A DNA stretch of 64,000 nt from Spirochaetaceae bacterium (GCA_015493635.1 WGCU01000067.1:1-64000), one strand, 5' to 3'. Shown: positions 8,864-19,729, counted from the stretch's first letter. Made by a program: numbers and translations. The notes: generated by a model from the letters alone, not told the origin.

Positions 8864-10026
8864 TACAACTTACCGAAGCAATGAATCTTATACATGCACA
8901 ACAGATTACGATAAAACGGGAAAAAGCCGCATTGAATGATCTTCTCGGGAGGCTCCTTCCGGAACCTCTTGTGAGCACCATTGAATCTCCGCCCTTTTCA
9001 AAAGCGGCCATGGACGGTTACGCAGTACATTCAGCGGACCATTCCGAGCGATACCGGATTCTCGAAACCGTCGGCGCAGGAGATACTCCGTCAAAAACGG
9101 TTCACTTGGGTGAATGCACAAAAATTATGACGGGAGCCATGATGCCTGAAGGCACGGACAAGGTACTGAGAGTTGAATACGTGGACAGAGAAGGAGACTG
9201 GGCTGTTCCTCATACGGAAGAAAAAGCCGGAAACGTAATACAGAAAGCGGAAAATCTTAAAAAAGGAGATGTTGTTCTTCAGCCTGGAATTATTCACCCA
9301 AAGGATATCGGAATTATAGCATCCCTCGGACTTCCGGAGGTTACTGTCATTAAACAACCAGTAATTGGTATCCTTACAACGGGATCAGAACTTAAAAATC
9401 CAGGCGAAATACTTAAACCGGGGCAGATATACAACAGCAACGGATTTCAGCTTACTGCCCAGGTTGTTTCAGTCGGCGGTATACCGGTTTACTACGGAAT
9501 AGTGGAAGACAATAAAAAAGCACTTTCAGAAACAGTAGCGAAGGCTCTTTCCGCATGCGATCTTGTTCTTCTCTCAGGAGGTGTTTCAAAGGGTGAATAT
9601 GATTATGTACCTGATGTTCTGCAGGAAAACGGTGTGAAACCCATCTTTCACCGGGTAGCTGTAAAACCGGGACGGCCGACCTTTTTTGGACGCCGGGAAG
9701 AAACGTTTGTTTTCGGGCTGCCGGGAAATCCTGTTTCATCTTTTGTTATTTTCGAAGTGATGGTTAAGGCACTCCTCTTTCGGCGGGGCGGACTTACCTA
9801 CAACCCGGTACTGTTCGAGGGAGTTCTGCAGGAAACCCTCCGCCGCAGAGATACAGAACGGACAGAGTTCCATCCGGTTCAGCTGAAGGGAGGCAAGGTT
9901 ACTCCGCTCGTTTACCATGGATCTTCACATCTCAACGCTCTTGCAGACGCAAACGGGCTTCTCTCAATTCCGGCAGGGGTTAAAGAACTTGTAAAAGGGG
10001 AAACTGTCAATGTTAGACCGATTTAA
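8860..10026 (+). CDS. moeA: Molybdopterin molybdenumtransferase MoeA
   Basis: Inserts molybdate, or here possibly tungstate, into adenylylated molybdopterin. The 388-residue protein has the MoeA hallmarks PPFSKAAMDGYAVH, GECTKIMTGAMMPEGTD, TTGSEL, SGGVSKGEYDYV and FGLPGNPVSSF, then a C-terminal domain. Located between the tungstate importer and moaA, overlapping both (4 bp and 17 bp), so transport and cofactor assembly are translationally coupled. Confidence 0.92.
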   Translation: MIQLTEAMNLIHAQQITIKREKAALNDLLGRLLPEPLVSTIESPPFSKAAMDGYAVHSADHSERYRILETVGAGDTPSKTVHLGECTKIMTGAMMPEGTDKVLRVEYVDREGDWAVPHTEEKAGNVIQKAENLKKGDVVLQPGIIHPKDIGIIASLGLPEVTVIKQPVIGILTTGSELKNPGEILKPGQIYNSNGFQLTAQVVSVGGIPVYYGIVEDNKKALSETVAKALSACDLVLLSGGVSKGEYDYVPDVLQENGVKPIFHRVAVKPGRPTFFGRREETFVFGLPGNPVSSFVIFEVMVKALLFRRGGLTYNPVLFEGVLQETLRRRDTERTEFHPVQLKGGKVTPLVYHGSSHLNALADANGLLSIPAGVKELVKGETVNVRPI

Positions 10027-10810
10027 CCGTGAAATAACATACTTAAGAATTTCAGTAACCGACAAGTGCAACCTGCGGTGTACGTACTGTATGCCGGAAG
10101 AAGGGATACCCTTAAAAACTCACGATGATATAATGAGTTTTGAAGATATTGTTAAAACTGCAGAAGCTGCCGCCAAAACCGGTATTACAAAGATACGCCT
10201 TACCGGAGGAGAACCCACAGTACGCAAAGGGATAGTGCAGCTTGTGAAAATGCTCCATGCGGTAAAGGGGATTACCCATCTTGCCATGACAACAAACGGG
10301 GTACTCCTTGATTCCCTGGCACAGCCTTTAAGGGATGCCGGCCTTGACAGTGTAAATATCTCCCTCGATACTCTCGAACCGGAACGCTACAGCCGGATAA
10401 CACGTATCGGTGATATATCCCATGTACTGCGGGGAATAGAAGCGGCCCGGAAGGCAGCGTTTGAAAAAATAAAAATAAACATGGTGGTAATGAACGACAC
10501 AACCGATGCGGAAATTGCCGCGTTGAGAGAATTCTGTACAGAGAAAGGACTTGTTCTCCAGTTGATCAACCATTATGAGCTCTCCCGGGAAAAGGTAAAC
10601 GCGTATACCTATGACCGTCCCCCAAAATGCAGTGCATGCAACAGGATACGCCTGACTGCTGACGGTTTTCTTAAACCATGTCTCCACTCAAATGAGGAAA
10701 TTCCTCTCTTGATGGAGAACCTTGAGGATTCAATTAAAAAGGCAATTCTTGACAAACCTGAAAACGGCGCGGTCTGTACCAACCGAAGCATGATTGAGAT
10801 AGGAGGCTGA
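10010..10810 (+). CDS. moaA: GTP 3',8-cyclase MoaA, compact form
   Basis: Radical SAM enzyme starting molybdopterin synthesis from GTP. It has the N-terminal cluster motif CNLRCTYCMPEEG, SAM motif LTGGEPTVR, the C-terminal cluster motif CSACNRIRLTADG...C (C-x2-C-x13-C), GTP-contacting arginines in LRISVTD and CNRIR, and a C-terminal GG tail. At 266 residues it is about 55-70 shorter than usual. The missing part is the segment between the barrel and the second cluster motif, where only a short LQLINHYELSREK stretch remains. All recognised catalytic elements are kept, so it is likely active. Confidence 0.9.
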   Translation: MLDRFNREITYLRISVTDKCNLRCTYCMPEEGIPLKTHDDIMSFEDIVKTAEAAAKTGITKIRLTGGEPTVRKGIVQLVKMLHAVKGITHLAMTTNGVLLDSLAQPLRDAGLDSVNISLDTLEPERYSRITRIGDISHVLRGIEAARKAAFEKIKINMVVMNDTTDAEIAALREFCTEKGLVLQLINHYELSREKVNAYTYDRPPKCSACNRIRLTADGFLKPCLHSNEEIPLLMENLEDSIKKAILDKPENGAVCTNRSMIEIGG

Positions 10811-10811
10811 C

Positions 10812-11261
10812 ATGGAATTTTCACATCTAGATAAAAACGGCAATGCTGTTATGGTGGATGTTTCCCGAAAACCGAAAGTCCGGAGAACTGCCCGGGCCGA
10901 AGGTAAAATATTTATGAAAGAAGAAACAATAGAAAAAATAAGAAAGCAGCTTATAAAGAAAGGCGATGTCCTTACTGTTGCAAAAATAGCAGGAATTACC
11001 GGAGGGAAACAGACCTCCGATCTTATTCCGCTTTGCCATAATATAGAAATAGATCAGATATCAGTGGACTTCACTATTAACGAAAACCATATTGTTATAA
11101 AAAGCAGCTCCCTCTGTACTGATAAAACAGGAATTGAAATGGAAGCTCTTACAGCTATCTCCATTGCCGCTCTCACTATCTACGATATGTGTAAAGCGGT
11201 AGATAAGGGAATGCGCATAACGGATATCCACCTTATTGAAAAAACAAAGGAGTCTCTATGA
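10812..11261 (+). CDS. moaC: Cyclic pyranopterin monophosphate synthase MoaC
   Basis: Converts the MoaA product to cPMP. The 149-residue protein has MoaC motifs SHLDKNGNAVMVDVS, AKIAGITGGKQTSDLIPLCH, TGIEMEALTA and IYDMCKAVDKGM. It starts one nucleotide after the moaA stop and overlaps mogA by 4 bp. Confidence 0.93.
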   Translation: MEFSHLDKNGNAVMVDVSRKPKVRRTARAEGKIFMKEETIEKIRKQLIKKGDVLTVAKIAGITGGKQTSDLIPLCHNIEIDQISVDFTINENHIVIKSSSLCTDKTGIEMEALTAISIAALTIYDMCKAVDKGMRITDIHLIEKTKESL

Positions 11262-11731
11262 AAACAGCAGTAATTACCATATCGGACAGAGCTTCCAAAG
11301 GGATTTATGAAGATGCATCGGGACCGGAAATTGTTTCCATACTTAAAGAAACAGTACCTGACAGTGAAATTTCCACCCTCATTATTCCCGATGACAGGGA
11401 AGAAATTGTTAAGGCCTTTAAAAAATATTCCGGGTGGGACTTCATTTTAACCACAGGGGGGACAGGTATCGGTCCCCGTGATTTTACTCCTGATGTGACC
11501 AGAAAGTACTGTGACAAAGAGCTGCCGGGTATTGCTGAAACAATACGGGCTCTGTCATACAGGGAGACCGTTTCCGCGATGCTCTCACGGGGCTATTCGG
11601 GAATGAAGGATACGACCATTATCATTAATTTTCCGGGTTCCGTAAAAGCAGTACGGCTCTGCACACAGATAGTCGCCCCTGTCATGAAACACGCGGTTCG
11701 GATGATTCTTGGCCAGGGGCATGAAAAATAG
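11258..11731 (+). CDS. mogA: Molybdopterin adenylyltransferase (MogA/MoaB family)
   Basis: Adenylylates molybdopterin before metal insertion by MoeA. The 157-residue single-domain protein shows TTGGTGIGPRDFTPD, SRGYSGMKDTTIIINFPGS and the N-terminal ITISDRAS motif. Last gene of the operon. MoaD, MoaE and a final nucleotide-transfer enzyme are not in the window. MogA and MoaB cannot be separated by sequence reading alone. Confidence 0.88.
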   Translation: MKTAVITISDRASKGIYEDASGPEIVSILKETVPDSEISTLIIPDDREEIVKAFKKYSGWDFILTTGGTGIGPRDFTPDVTRKYCDKELPGIAETIRALSYRETVSAMLSRGYSGMKDTTIIINFPGSVKAVRLCTQIVAPVMKHAVRMILGQGHEK

Positions 11732-11740
11732 AAAAAATGT

Positions 11741-11752
11741 GCTATACTGTAG
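11741..11752 (+). promoter_or_regulatory. Extended -10 promoter before the barrel-like gene
   Basis: TGTGCTATACTG (TGnTATACT) with a good RBS GGAGG downstream at about 11769. It separates the following gene from the moa operon. Confidence 0.45.
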
Positions 11753-11779
11753 GGTGGATACTATCTTTGGAGGTGAACC

Positions 11780-12313
11780 ATGAAAAAAATAGTTCTGTTC
11801 ATTCTCATTATTACTGTTTTCCTTGTCCCTTCAGCCTTTGCCCAGTTCAGACTTGATCTAGGATTACAGATACCGGTAAAAATGGGAATTAAATTCCCTG
11901 ATACTTCCGGTATTGACAGTACTTCAATAAACATTCTGGATAAATACACCTTTCTTCTGCCTGAAGCAACAGGAAGTTATCAGCTGTCACTGGGACCGGT
12001 AAAATTCGGGGCGGGAGTGCAGTTGTACAGCCTTATTCTTGAAAGTATTGCCTGGCCGGTGGCTTTTGCCGAGCTTGACCTTTCGCCAATTGTTATCAAC
12101 GCAAAAGTAGGAGGACTGGCCTACGTTCTTTTCGGAATAAAGAATGATGCAGGGACCGGAGACCTCGTTATCCCCGAGATAAACATCGCCTATAAACTGG
12201 GAAAATCCTTCAGAGTCGGCGTCGGGGCAATGGCTTTCACATCAAAAGACTTTGATACAGGTACCATTCCCTATCTGATTTATCTGGGAGGCAGTTTCTC
12301 AACAACCTTTTAA
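11780..12313 (+). CDS. Secreted, probably outer-membrane beta-barrel protein of unknown function
   Basis: A 177-residue protein with a signal peptide (MKKIVLFILIITVFLVPSAFAQ, cleaved after about residue 21) and a body of alternating hydrophobic/polar strands ending in GGSFSTTF, a terminal aromatic typical of outer-membrane barrels. No named family recognised. It has its own extended -10 promoter, an RBS (TGGAGGTGAACC) and a strong terminator, so it is monocistronic. Confidence 0.65.
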   Translation: MKKIVLFILIITVFLVPSAFAQFRLDLGLQIPVKMGIKFPDTSGIDSTSINILDKYTFLLPEATGSYQLSLGPVKFGAGVQLYSLILESIAWPVAFAELDLSPIVINAKVGGLAYVLFGIKNDAGTGDLVIPEINIAYKLGKSFRVGVGAMAFTSKDFDTGTIPYLIYLGGSFSTTF

Positions 12314-12326
12314 TGTTACGTTCATG

Positions 12327-12374
12327 TACAGGGATTTACCTGCCGGACAAAGGCTATAATCCCTGTATTTTTTT
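12327..12374 (+). terminator. Rho-independent terminator
   Basis: TACAGGGATT (12327-12336), 21-nt loop, AATCCCTGTA (12358-12367), then seven T. Perfect 10-bp stem. It lies after the barrel-like gene and before lysR. Confidence 0.8.
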
Positions 12375-12412
12375 CATTGAACAATAACGGTAATAAGTAT
12401 ATTCTGGGGAGT

Positions 12413-13291
12413 ATGAGTTTATCTTCCCTGCAACTTGACGCTTTTACCGCTGTTGCACGGCTTCTTAATTTTTCAAAAGCCGCAGAAAGCCTTTTTATTA
12501 CACAGTCTGCACTATCGCAGCGGATTAAAAATCTGGAACAGACTATCGGGGCAAATCTCTTTATCCGGGAACCTGGAAAGGTACGCATAACCGAAATGGG
12601 AGAACGGCTCCAGCGGTACTGTGCTGTTAAGGATTCCATGGAGCAGGAACTTCTCTTCAATCTACAACCCTCTAACGAAGGACAGCTGGGGGGAATAACA
12701 CGAATTGGTGCGTTTTCTTCGATCCTGCGCTCCGTTATTATTCCCGCCATGAGTTCTCTCCTGAGAAAAAATCCGAAAATTCAGTGTGATTTTATTCATA
12801 AGGAAACCCAAAATCTTCCGGAGCTTTTGGAGCGGGGGGAATGTGATTTTATTATCCTTGATTACGCTCTTGATTCAGCGGGAACCGAAAAGGTTGTTCT
12901 GGGGTATGAGGAGTACGTCGTTATTGAAAGCGCAGAATATTCCTGTCCCCATAATGTCTATCTCGATAATGCCCCCGAAGATCCTGCAACCCGAGATTTT
13001 TTTAATAATCAGGATAAAACCCCTCCTGAGTACTCCCGGAGATTCATGGGAGAAACGTACGGTATTCTTGCCGGTGTTGAAGCTGGGCTCGGAAGGTCTG
13101 TTATGCCTGTCCACCTCCTCGCCGAACGTCCGCATCTAAAAAAAGTGGAAGGGTTCGCCGAATACAGAAGACCCATTACGCTTCACTTCCATAAGCGGTC
13201 CTACTATTCAGATCTTCATAAAGCCATTTTGAAACAGCTTACGGAGAACTGTTCAAAATATCTGAACTCCGAAATTGCAGTCAGGATATAA
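12413..13291 (+). CDS. LysR-family transcriptional regulator (ArgP/LysG-like)
   Basis: A 292-residue regulator with the LysR winged helix at the N-terminus (LDAFTAVARLLNFSKAAESL followed by FITQSALSQRIKNLE) and a periplasmic-binding-like effector domain. The helix-turn-helix reads closest to the ArgP/LysG group, whose effectors are arginine and lysine. Start at ATG 12413 with GGGGAG 4 nt upstream is preferred to the ORF-track start at 12377. It is immediately upstream of argG on the same strand, which makes argG a candidate target. Effector assignment is inference. Confidence 0.8.
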   Translation: MSLSSLQLDAFTAVARLLNFSKAAESLFITQSALSQRIKNLEQTIGANLFIREPGKVRITEMGERLQRYCAVKDSMEQELLFNLQPSNEGQLGGITRIGAFSSILRSVIIPAMSSLLRKNPKIQCDFIHKETQNLPELLERGECDFIILDYALDSAGTEKVVLGYEEYVVIESAEYSCPHNVYLDNAPEDPATRDFFNNQDKTPPEYSRRFMGETYGILAGVEAGLGRSVMPVHLLAERPHLKKVEGFAEYRRPITLHFHKRSYYSDLHKAILKQLTENCSKYLNSEIAVRI

Positions 13292-13307
13292 GTTTAATTT
13301 ATATCCT
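13283..13307. promoter_or_regulatory. 9-bp dyad over the lysR stop, upstream of the argG promoter
   Basis: AGGATATAA (13283-13291), 7-nt spacer, TTATATCCT (13299-13307). No T-run follows, so it is a poor terminator. It sits 16 bp before the argG -35 and could be a regulator site or an mRNA-end hairpin. Confidence 0.35.
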
Positions 13308-13323
13308 CATAGATTATAATAAT

Positions 13324-13352
13324 TTTACACGTTTCCTCTATTTTGTTATACA
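13324..13352 (+). promoter_or_regulatory. argG promoter
   Basis: TTTACA (13324-13329), 17-bp spacer, TATACA (13347-13352), followed by GGAG and the ATG at 13382. Confidence 0.6.
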
Positions 13353-13381
13353 TAAGATACATAAAACGAAGGAGAAAGAGA

Positions 13382-14629
13382 ATGAACGATAATAAAGTAA
13401 TTCTTGCTTACAGCGGAGGTCTTGACACCTCTATTATTCTACACTGGCTTCTTGCCAAAAAATACGAGGTTATCGCGTACATAGCGAATGTTGGACAGGA
13501 GGATGATTTTGATGCCGCCCGGGAAAAAGCACTCAAAATAGGAGCCAGCAAGGTTTATATTGAGGATCTACGGGAAGAATTTGTTACAGACTATATCTTT
13601 CCTGTTTTCAAGGCCAATGCAATTTACGAGGGAAGCTACCTCCTCGGTACGTCCATAGCACGGCCGATAATAGCGAAAAAGCAGATAGAGATTGCCGAAA
13701 AAGAAGATGCCATGTACGTGGCCCATGGAGCAACAGGGAAAGGGAACGACCAGGTACGCTTTGAATTATCCTATTACGCCCTTAACCCGAATATAAAGAT
13801 TATATCGCCGTGGAAAACCCGTGAGTTTCTGGACCAGTTTACCGGGCGCAGCGACATGATCGCTTATGCTGAAAAACATGGGATTCCCATAAGTTCAACC
13901 CCAAAAAAACCGTACAGTGAGGATGATAATCTCCTCCATATAAGCCATGAGGCGGGGATTCTTGAAGACCCGGCAGCAGAAGCTTCTGAAGACGTATACT
14001 GCAAAACGACCTCTCCCGAAAATGCTCCTGACAAGCCGACAAAGATAGCCATTACCTTTAAAAACGGCGTTCCTGTGGAAGTAAAGGATCTGAACAGTGG
14101 AAGGACAGAAACAAAGCCCCTTGACCTCTTTCTCTTTCTTAACGAACTTGGCAGTACCAATGGAATAGGACGCCTTGATATGGTTGAAAACCGTTTCGTT
14201 GGTATCAAATCCAGGGGAATTTATGAAACCCCCGGAGGCACCATTCTCCATATTGCCCATAAGGATATTGAAGGGATTGCCATGGACAGAGAAGTGATGC
14301 GCCTCCGCAACATGCTTGTTGAAAAGTTTTCAGAGATTGTATACAACGGATTCTGGTTCAGCCCCGAGATGGACTTTCTTATGGCCGCCATAAACACAAG
14401 CCAGGACGTAATAGACGGCACCGTGTATATGAAGCTGTACAAAGGTAATGCCTACGTTATCGGAAGGGAAAGCGACAGCTCCCTGTACGACCAGGATCTT
14501 TCCAGCATGGATATAGAGGGCGGTTTTAATCAGGAAGATTCACGGGGGTTCATTAAGATAAATGCCATACGGCTCATGGCCCACAACAAGATAATGAAAA
14601 AGAAAAAGAAGAATTTTCACCAAAGCTGA
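13382..14629 (+). CDS. argG: Argininosuccinate synthase
   Basis: Joins citrulline and aspartate with ATP in arginine biosynthesis. The 415-residue protein has the N-type PP-loop [38 protein letters not shown] and [20 protein letters not shown], all family signatures. Start at ATG 13382 behind AAGGAGAAAGAG; the ORF-track extension to 13343 would begin inside the promoter. The extreme C-terminus is lysine-rich. No other arg genes are nearby. Confidence 0.93.
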   Translation: MNDNKVILAYSGGLDTSIILHWLLAKKYEVIAYIANVGQEDDFDAAREKALKIGASKVYIEDLREEFVTDYIFPVFKANAIYEGSYLLGTSIARPIIAKKQIEIAEKEDAMYVAHGATGKGNDQVRFELSYYALNPNIKIISPWKTREFLDQFTGRSDMIAYAEKHGIPISSTPKKPYSEDDNLLHISHEAGILEDPAAEASEDVYCKTTSPENAPDKPTKIAITFKNGVPVEVKDLNSGRTETKPLDLFLFLNELGSTNGIGRLDMVENRFVGIKSRGIYETPGGTILHIAHKDIEGIAMDREVMRLRNMLVEKFSEIVYNGFWFSPEMDFLMAAINTSQDVIDGTVYMKLYKGNAYVIGRESDSSLYDQDLSSMDIEGGFNQEDSRGFIKINAIRLMAHNKIMKKKKKNFHQS

Positions 14630-14669
14630 TAGAGCAGTAACGGAGAAGATTCAATACCCGGAGGATGTA

Positions 14670-15194
14670 ATGAACAAGAGCACAATACATAAACTAGTGG
14701 ATGAAAACATCCATCATCTTTCTTCGGGTATTAAAATATTATCCATGATTTCGGATGAACATTACTGTTTTGCGGGAGGTACCGATTCGCCATGGATGAG
14801 CGGAATTGGAAAACACTTCAGACACATACTGGATTTCTATGACAGATTTTTTAACCAGTTTCCCGCCGTTAACTATGATCTGCGCACACGGAGTACTGAA
14901 ATAGAGAAGAATAAAGCTGCGGCAGCAGCCAGAATCAACTCTTATATAGAAAAACTACAGTCTTTTTATGATAAAGATATACATCAGAAAATAGATCTCT
15001 ATCAGGGGGATGTTCCGCAGCATCTCAACCGCAACAAAGTTGATTCCTCCCTCGGCAGGGAGTTACGGTACCTGGTAGAACATACCGTTCATCATTTCGC
15101 TATCATATCCATGTTTTTAAAACATCAAGGGTACACTGTTCCCGAAGGATTCGGCATTGCCCAGTCTACCCTTGATTACGAAGCAAAACAATAA
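14670..15194 (+). CDS. DinB-like metal-dependent hydrolase-fold protein
   Basis: A 174-residue four-helix-bundle protein of the DinB/YfiT type. Putative metal-binding histidines are in GKHFRHILDFYDRF (His49, His52) and LVEHTVHHFAII. Members use divalent metal, often for thiol transfer; the substrate here is unknown. An RBS (GGAGG) precedes the ATG. It lies 40 nt after argG and may be co-transcribed with it. Confidence 0.7.
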   Translation: MNKSTIHKLVDENIHHLSSGIKILSMISDEHYCFAGGTDSPWMSGIGKHFRHILDFYDRFFNQFPAVNYDLRTRSTEIEKNKAAAAARINSYIEKLQSFYDKDIHQKIDLYQGDVPQHLNRNKVDSSLGRELRYLVEHTVHHFAIISMFLKHQGYTVPEGFGIAQSTLDYEAKQ

Positions 15195-15220
15195 TCTCCT
15201 TTTTTTAGACACTGATCTGT

Positions 15221-15228
15221 GGTAAAAT
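15221..15228 (+). promoter_or_regulatory. Extended -10 promoter of the PanE-like gene (leaderless)
   Basis: TGTGGTAAAAT ends 7 nt before the ATG at 15236. There is no Shine-Dalgarno in the interval, so the transcript should start at or next to the ATG. Confidence 0.45.
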
Positions 15229-15235
15229 CCATTCC

Positions 15236-16255
15236 ATGAAAATTGCAATTTACGGAGCAGGATCTTTAGGTACGGTTCTCGGAGCCTTTTTAACGAAGGC
15301 GGGACTGGATGTTGATTTAATAACACGGAACAAACAACATGTTGAAGGGCTTTTGCATAAAGGAGCACAGATTACCGGGACGATGCACTTTACCGTTCCG
15401 GTCAACGTTTTGTTACCGGAACAGATGCGTAAAAAGTATGATCTTATTTTCCTCTTAACCAAACAGACAGAAAATGAATCTGTTGTACGGTTTATTTCAA
15501 ACTATCTGAGTGATGACGGTGTCCTCTTTACGCTGCAGAACGGACTCCCCGAAGATCTTATTGGTAAAATTATCGGGAATGATAAGACTTTTGGCTGTAC
15601 GGTAGCCTGGGGAGCTACCCTGATTGGTAACGGTATCTGTGAATTGACCTCGGATCCGCATCACCTGACCTTCAGTCTCGGCCAGTTTGGTACACCTGAT
15701 CATGAAAAATTATTACGTATAAAAGAAACACTTGAAAACATGGGCCCGGTGGAAATTGCTGAGAACTTTATCGGAACCCGGTGGTCAAAACTCCTCATAA
15801 ACAGTGCTTTCAGCGGTATGTCAGCAGTACTCGGCTGTACCTTTGGAGAAGCTGCCCAAAATAAAAAGGCAAGACTGTGTGTGCAGCGGATTATAAAAGA
15901 ATGTATCGATGTCGCACATAACGCCCGTATCAGGATAGAGAAGGTTCAGGGAAAGGATATTGTAAGATTCTTTGATTACCATTCAAAACTGAAAGAGAAA
16001 GTATCAAACGTTCTTATTCCCCTTGCGATAAAAAAGCACCGCCTGCTTAAAGCAAGTTTACTGCAGGATATTGAAAAGGGGAAGAAAACCGAGATAGAGT
16101 TTATAAACGGTATCGTCCGGGATTACGGTATCAGGTACACCACACCCACTCCCTTTAATAACAAGGTAATTGAGATCGTTCACAAAATTGAATCCGGATC
16201 AATGCAGCCGTCATTCAAGAATCTGGATCAGTTTACTACCTTGCTTTCCCGGTAA
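15236..16255 (+). CDS. Ketopantoate reductase family protein (PanE/ApbA-like)
   Basis: NADP-dependent reductase of 339 residues: Rossmann motif YGAGSLGTVLGAFL, LLTKQTEN, FTLQNGLPE, CTVAWGATL and the catalytic-lysine helix RWSKLLINSAFSG, then a helical C-terminal domain. PanE converts 2-dehydropantoate to pantoate, but the family includes other 2-oxoacid or opine-type reductases and no pan genes are nearby, so the substrate is uncertain. The promoter puts the transcription start at the ATG. Confidence 0.75.
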   Translation: MKIAIYGAGSLGTVLGAFLTKAGLDVDLITRNKQHVEGLLHKGAQITGTMHFTVPVNVLLPEQMRKKYDLIFLLTKQTENESVVRFISNYLSDDGVLFTLQNGLPEDLIGKIIGNDKTFGCTVAWGATLIGNGICELTSDPHHLTFSLGQFGTPDHEKLLRIKETLENMGPVEIAENFIGTRWSKLLINSAFSGMSAVLGCTFGEAAQNKKARLCVQRIIKECIDVAHNARIRIEKVQGKDIVRFFDYHSKLKEKVSNVLIPLAIKKHRLLKASLLQDIEKGKKTEIEFINGIVRDYGIRYTTPTPFNNKVIEIVHKIESGSMQPSFKNLDQFTTLLSR

Positions 16256-16287
16256 CGATACTCATTCAATAAAGCAAATACCTGTGG

Positions 16288-16293
16288 TATAAT
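16288..16293 (+). promoter_or_regulatory. Extended -10 promoter of the MFS gene (leaderless)
   Basis: TGTGGTATAAT with 7 nt (TGAACAC) to the ATG at 16301 and no Shine-Dalgarno. The upstream CTGTGG is the same as in the PanE-like promoter. Confidence 0.5.
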
Positions 16294-16300
16294 TGAACAC

Positions 16301-17593
16301 ATGGACATAAAGCGTAACACTGCGGGAAAAGTACGGTACGTTATCACCAGCTTCCTCGGGCTGAAGAAAAATATGGTTGCTCTGCTTACTATGGTAATTC
16401 TTGTCGGTCTTGGTGAAAAGATGGCTGAACGGTTTCTGCCGATTTACCTGGTAGCTTTAGGCGGAGGGGCATTCTCCGTGGGGCTCCTGAACGGAATGGA
16501 TAACCTGCTCAGTGCTCTTTACTCCTATCCCGGCGGGTATGCCAGTGACAAAATGGGTTACAAGCGTGCGCTTCTTCTGTTTAATCTGATAGCAATGTTC
16601 GGATACCTCATTGTCATTATCTTTCCGTACTGGCAGGCGGTAGTTGTCGGCGCGGTCTTTTTCTTGTCCTGGACAGCCGTTTCGCTCCCAGCGACCATGG
16701 ATATGGTCTCCCGGGTACTGCCGAAAAACAAGCGGACCATGGGTGTCTCAATGCATTCACTTATCCGCCGCATACCAATGGCACTGGGGCCGGTTCTGGG
16801 CGGCATTATGATAGGATTGTACGGGGCAAAAACAGGGGTACGTCTGGCATTTGTCATTGCCTTTATCCTGGGAGGAGCCTCCCTCCTGCTGCAGCAGATA
16901 ATGATAGTGGAAGAGAAACGGGAAAACAAAAAAACAGAAGGAAGCCCCTTTAAAGCATTAAAACTTATAAATCCCGCGTTAAGAAATTTGCTTATATCGG
17001 ATATTCTCATCCGGTTCTGTGAACAGATTCCCTATGCGTTTGTCGTAATCTGGTGTGTTACGCGAAACGGGATTACTCCGCTGCAGTTCGGTGCCCTTAC
17101 CACCATTGAGATGGCTACTGCCATGATCATTTATATTCCCGTCGCGTACGCTGCCGACAAAAGTACAAAAAAGCCTTTTGTTGTTGTTACTTTTGGATTT
17201 TTTACCCTCTTCCCGCTTGTTCTGCTTTTTTCCCACTCCTTTGGATTTATGGTCATTGCATTCGTTATACGGGGTTTGAAAGAATTCGGCGAGCCGACAC
17301 GCAAAGCTCTGATAATGGACCTGGCTCCGGAGGGAAAGAAAGCGGGAACCTTCGGTGTTTACTATTTAGTGAGGGATGTTGTCGTATCTATAGCAGCTTT
17401 CGGCGGCGCATTTTTATGGAACGCTTCGGCCTCTGCCCGTCTGTTCGGAACAGCAGAAAGAGGGCACTCGTTTCTGGCATGGCTGCAGTCTGCCGCATCA
17501 CCGGAAACCAACTTTCTAACCGCTTTCGGTTTTGGTATTCTTGGTACCGTATACTTTGCCCTGTTTGGTAAAGATACGAGATCATTAAAATAA
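16301..17593 (+). CDS. Major facilitator superfamily transporter
   Basis: A 430-residue permease with about 12 TM helices. The MFS loop motif between TM2 and TM3 reads GGYASDKMGYKRAL, and the second half repeats a related loop (VAYAADKSTKKP). Substrate not evident. It is followed 19 nt later by a ChrB-domain gene, an association that suggests an oxyanion or stress-efflux role (inference). Its mRNA is predicted to be leaderless. Confidence 0.8.
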   Translation: MDIKRNTAGKVRYVITSFLGLKKNMVALLTMVILVGLGEKMAERFLPIYLVALGGGAFSVGLLNGMDNLLSALYSYPGGYASDKMGYKRALLLFNLIAMFGYLIVIIFPYWQAVVVGAVFFLSWTAVSLPATMDMVSRVLPKNKRTMGVSMHSLIRRIPMALGPVLGGIMIGLYGAKTGVRLAFVIAFILGGASLLLQQIMIVEEKRENKKTEGSPFKALKLINPALRNLLISDILIRFCEQIPYAFVVIWCVTRNGITPLQFGALTTIEMATAMIIYIPVAYAADKSTKKPFVVVTFGFFTLFPLVLLFSHSFGFMVIAFVIRGLKEFGEPTRKALIMDLAPEGKKAGTFGVYYLVRDVVVSIAAFGGAFLWNASASARLFGTAERGHSFLAWLQSAASPETNFLTAFGFGILGTVYFALFGKDTRSLK

Positions 17594-17612
17594 TTTTTAT
17601 AAGGAGAGAAAA

Positions 17613-18047
17613 ATGAAATGGGTAACCCGTTCACATGTACATGTAGACCGTGTAGCCTGCCCATGGCTCATAGACCGGTTTATTGACTCTGATGCTGAAT
17701 TCCTGTTTGTACCAAAAAGTCAGATCGGTAAAACTGCCGAAGAAACAGGAGCAATCCCCTTTGACGCACCGGGAGTCGAACTCGGCCATCATAACAGCAA
17801 GTGTTCTTTTGAAACAATTATCGAACATTTCGGCCTTACTGACCCCGGTTTACTGAGACTGGCAGAAATAGTACACAGCGCGGATGTAAAATCAGACAGG
17901 GATGCTGATTCTGCAGCGGCCGGACTGGAAGCAATTGCCGTCGGATACAGTCTACGCTATCCTGATGATTTTGAAAACCTTACCCAGCAGTTCGAGGTTT
18001 ACGATTCGCTGTATGCCTGGTGCCGGTTACAGGCAGCAAAAAAATAG
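17613..18047 (+). CDS. ChrB C-terminal-domain (chromate resistance-type) protein
   Basis: A 144-residue protein matching the ChrB C-terminal domain: WVTRSHVHVDRVACPWLIDRFID, then FDAPGVELGHHNSKCSFET and EIVHSADVK. The conserved histidines and cysteine suggest a metal or redox site. No ChrA chromate transporter accompanies it; its operon partner is the MFS permease. A clear RBS (AAGGAGAG) is present. Ends 3 nt from the convergent atpC. Confidence 0.8.
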   Translation: MKWVTRSHVHVDRVACPWLIDRFIDSDAEFLFVPKSQIGKTAEETGAIPFDAPGVELGHHNSKCSFETIIEHFGLTDPGLLRLAEIVHSADVKSDRDADSAAAGLEAIAVGYSLRYPDDFENLTQQFEVYDSLYAWCRLQAAKK

Positions 18048-18050
18048 TAG

Positions 18051-19729
<1,679 letters not shown>

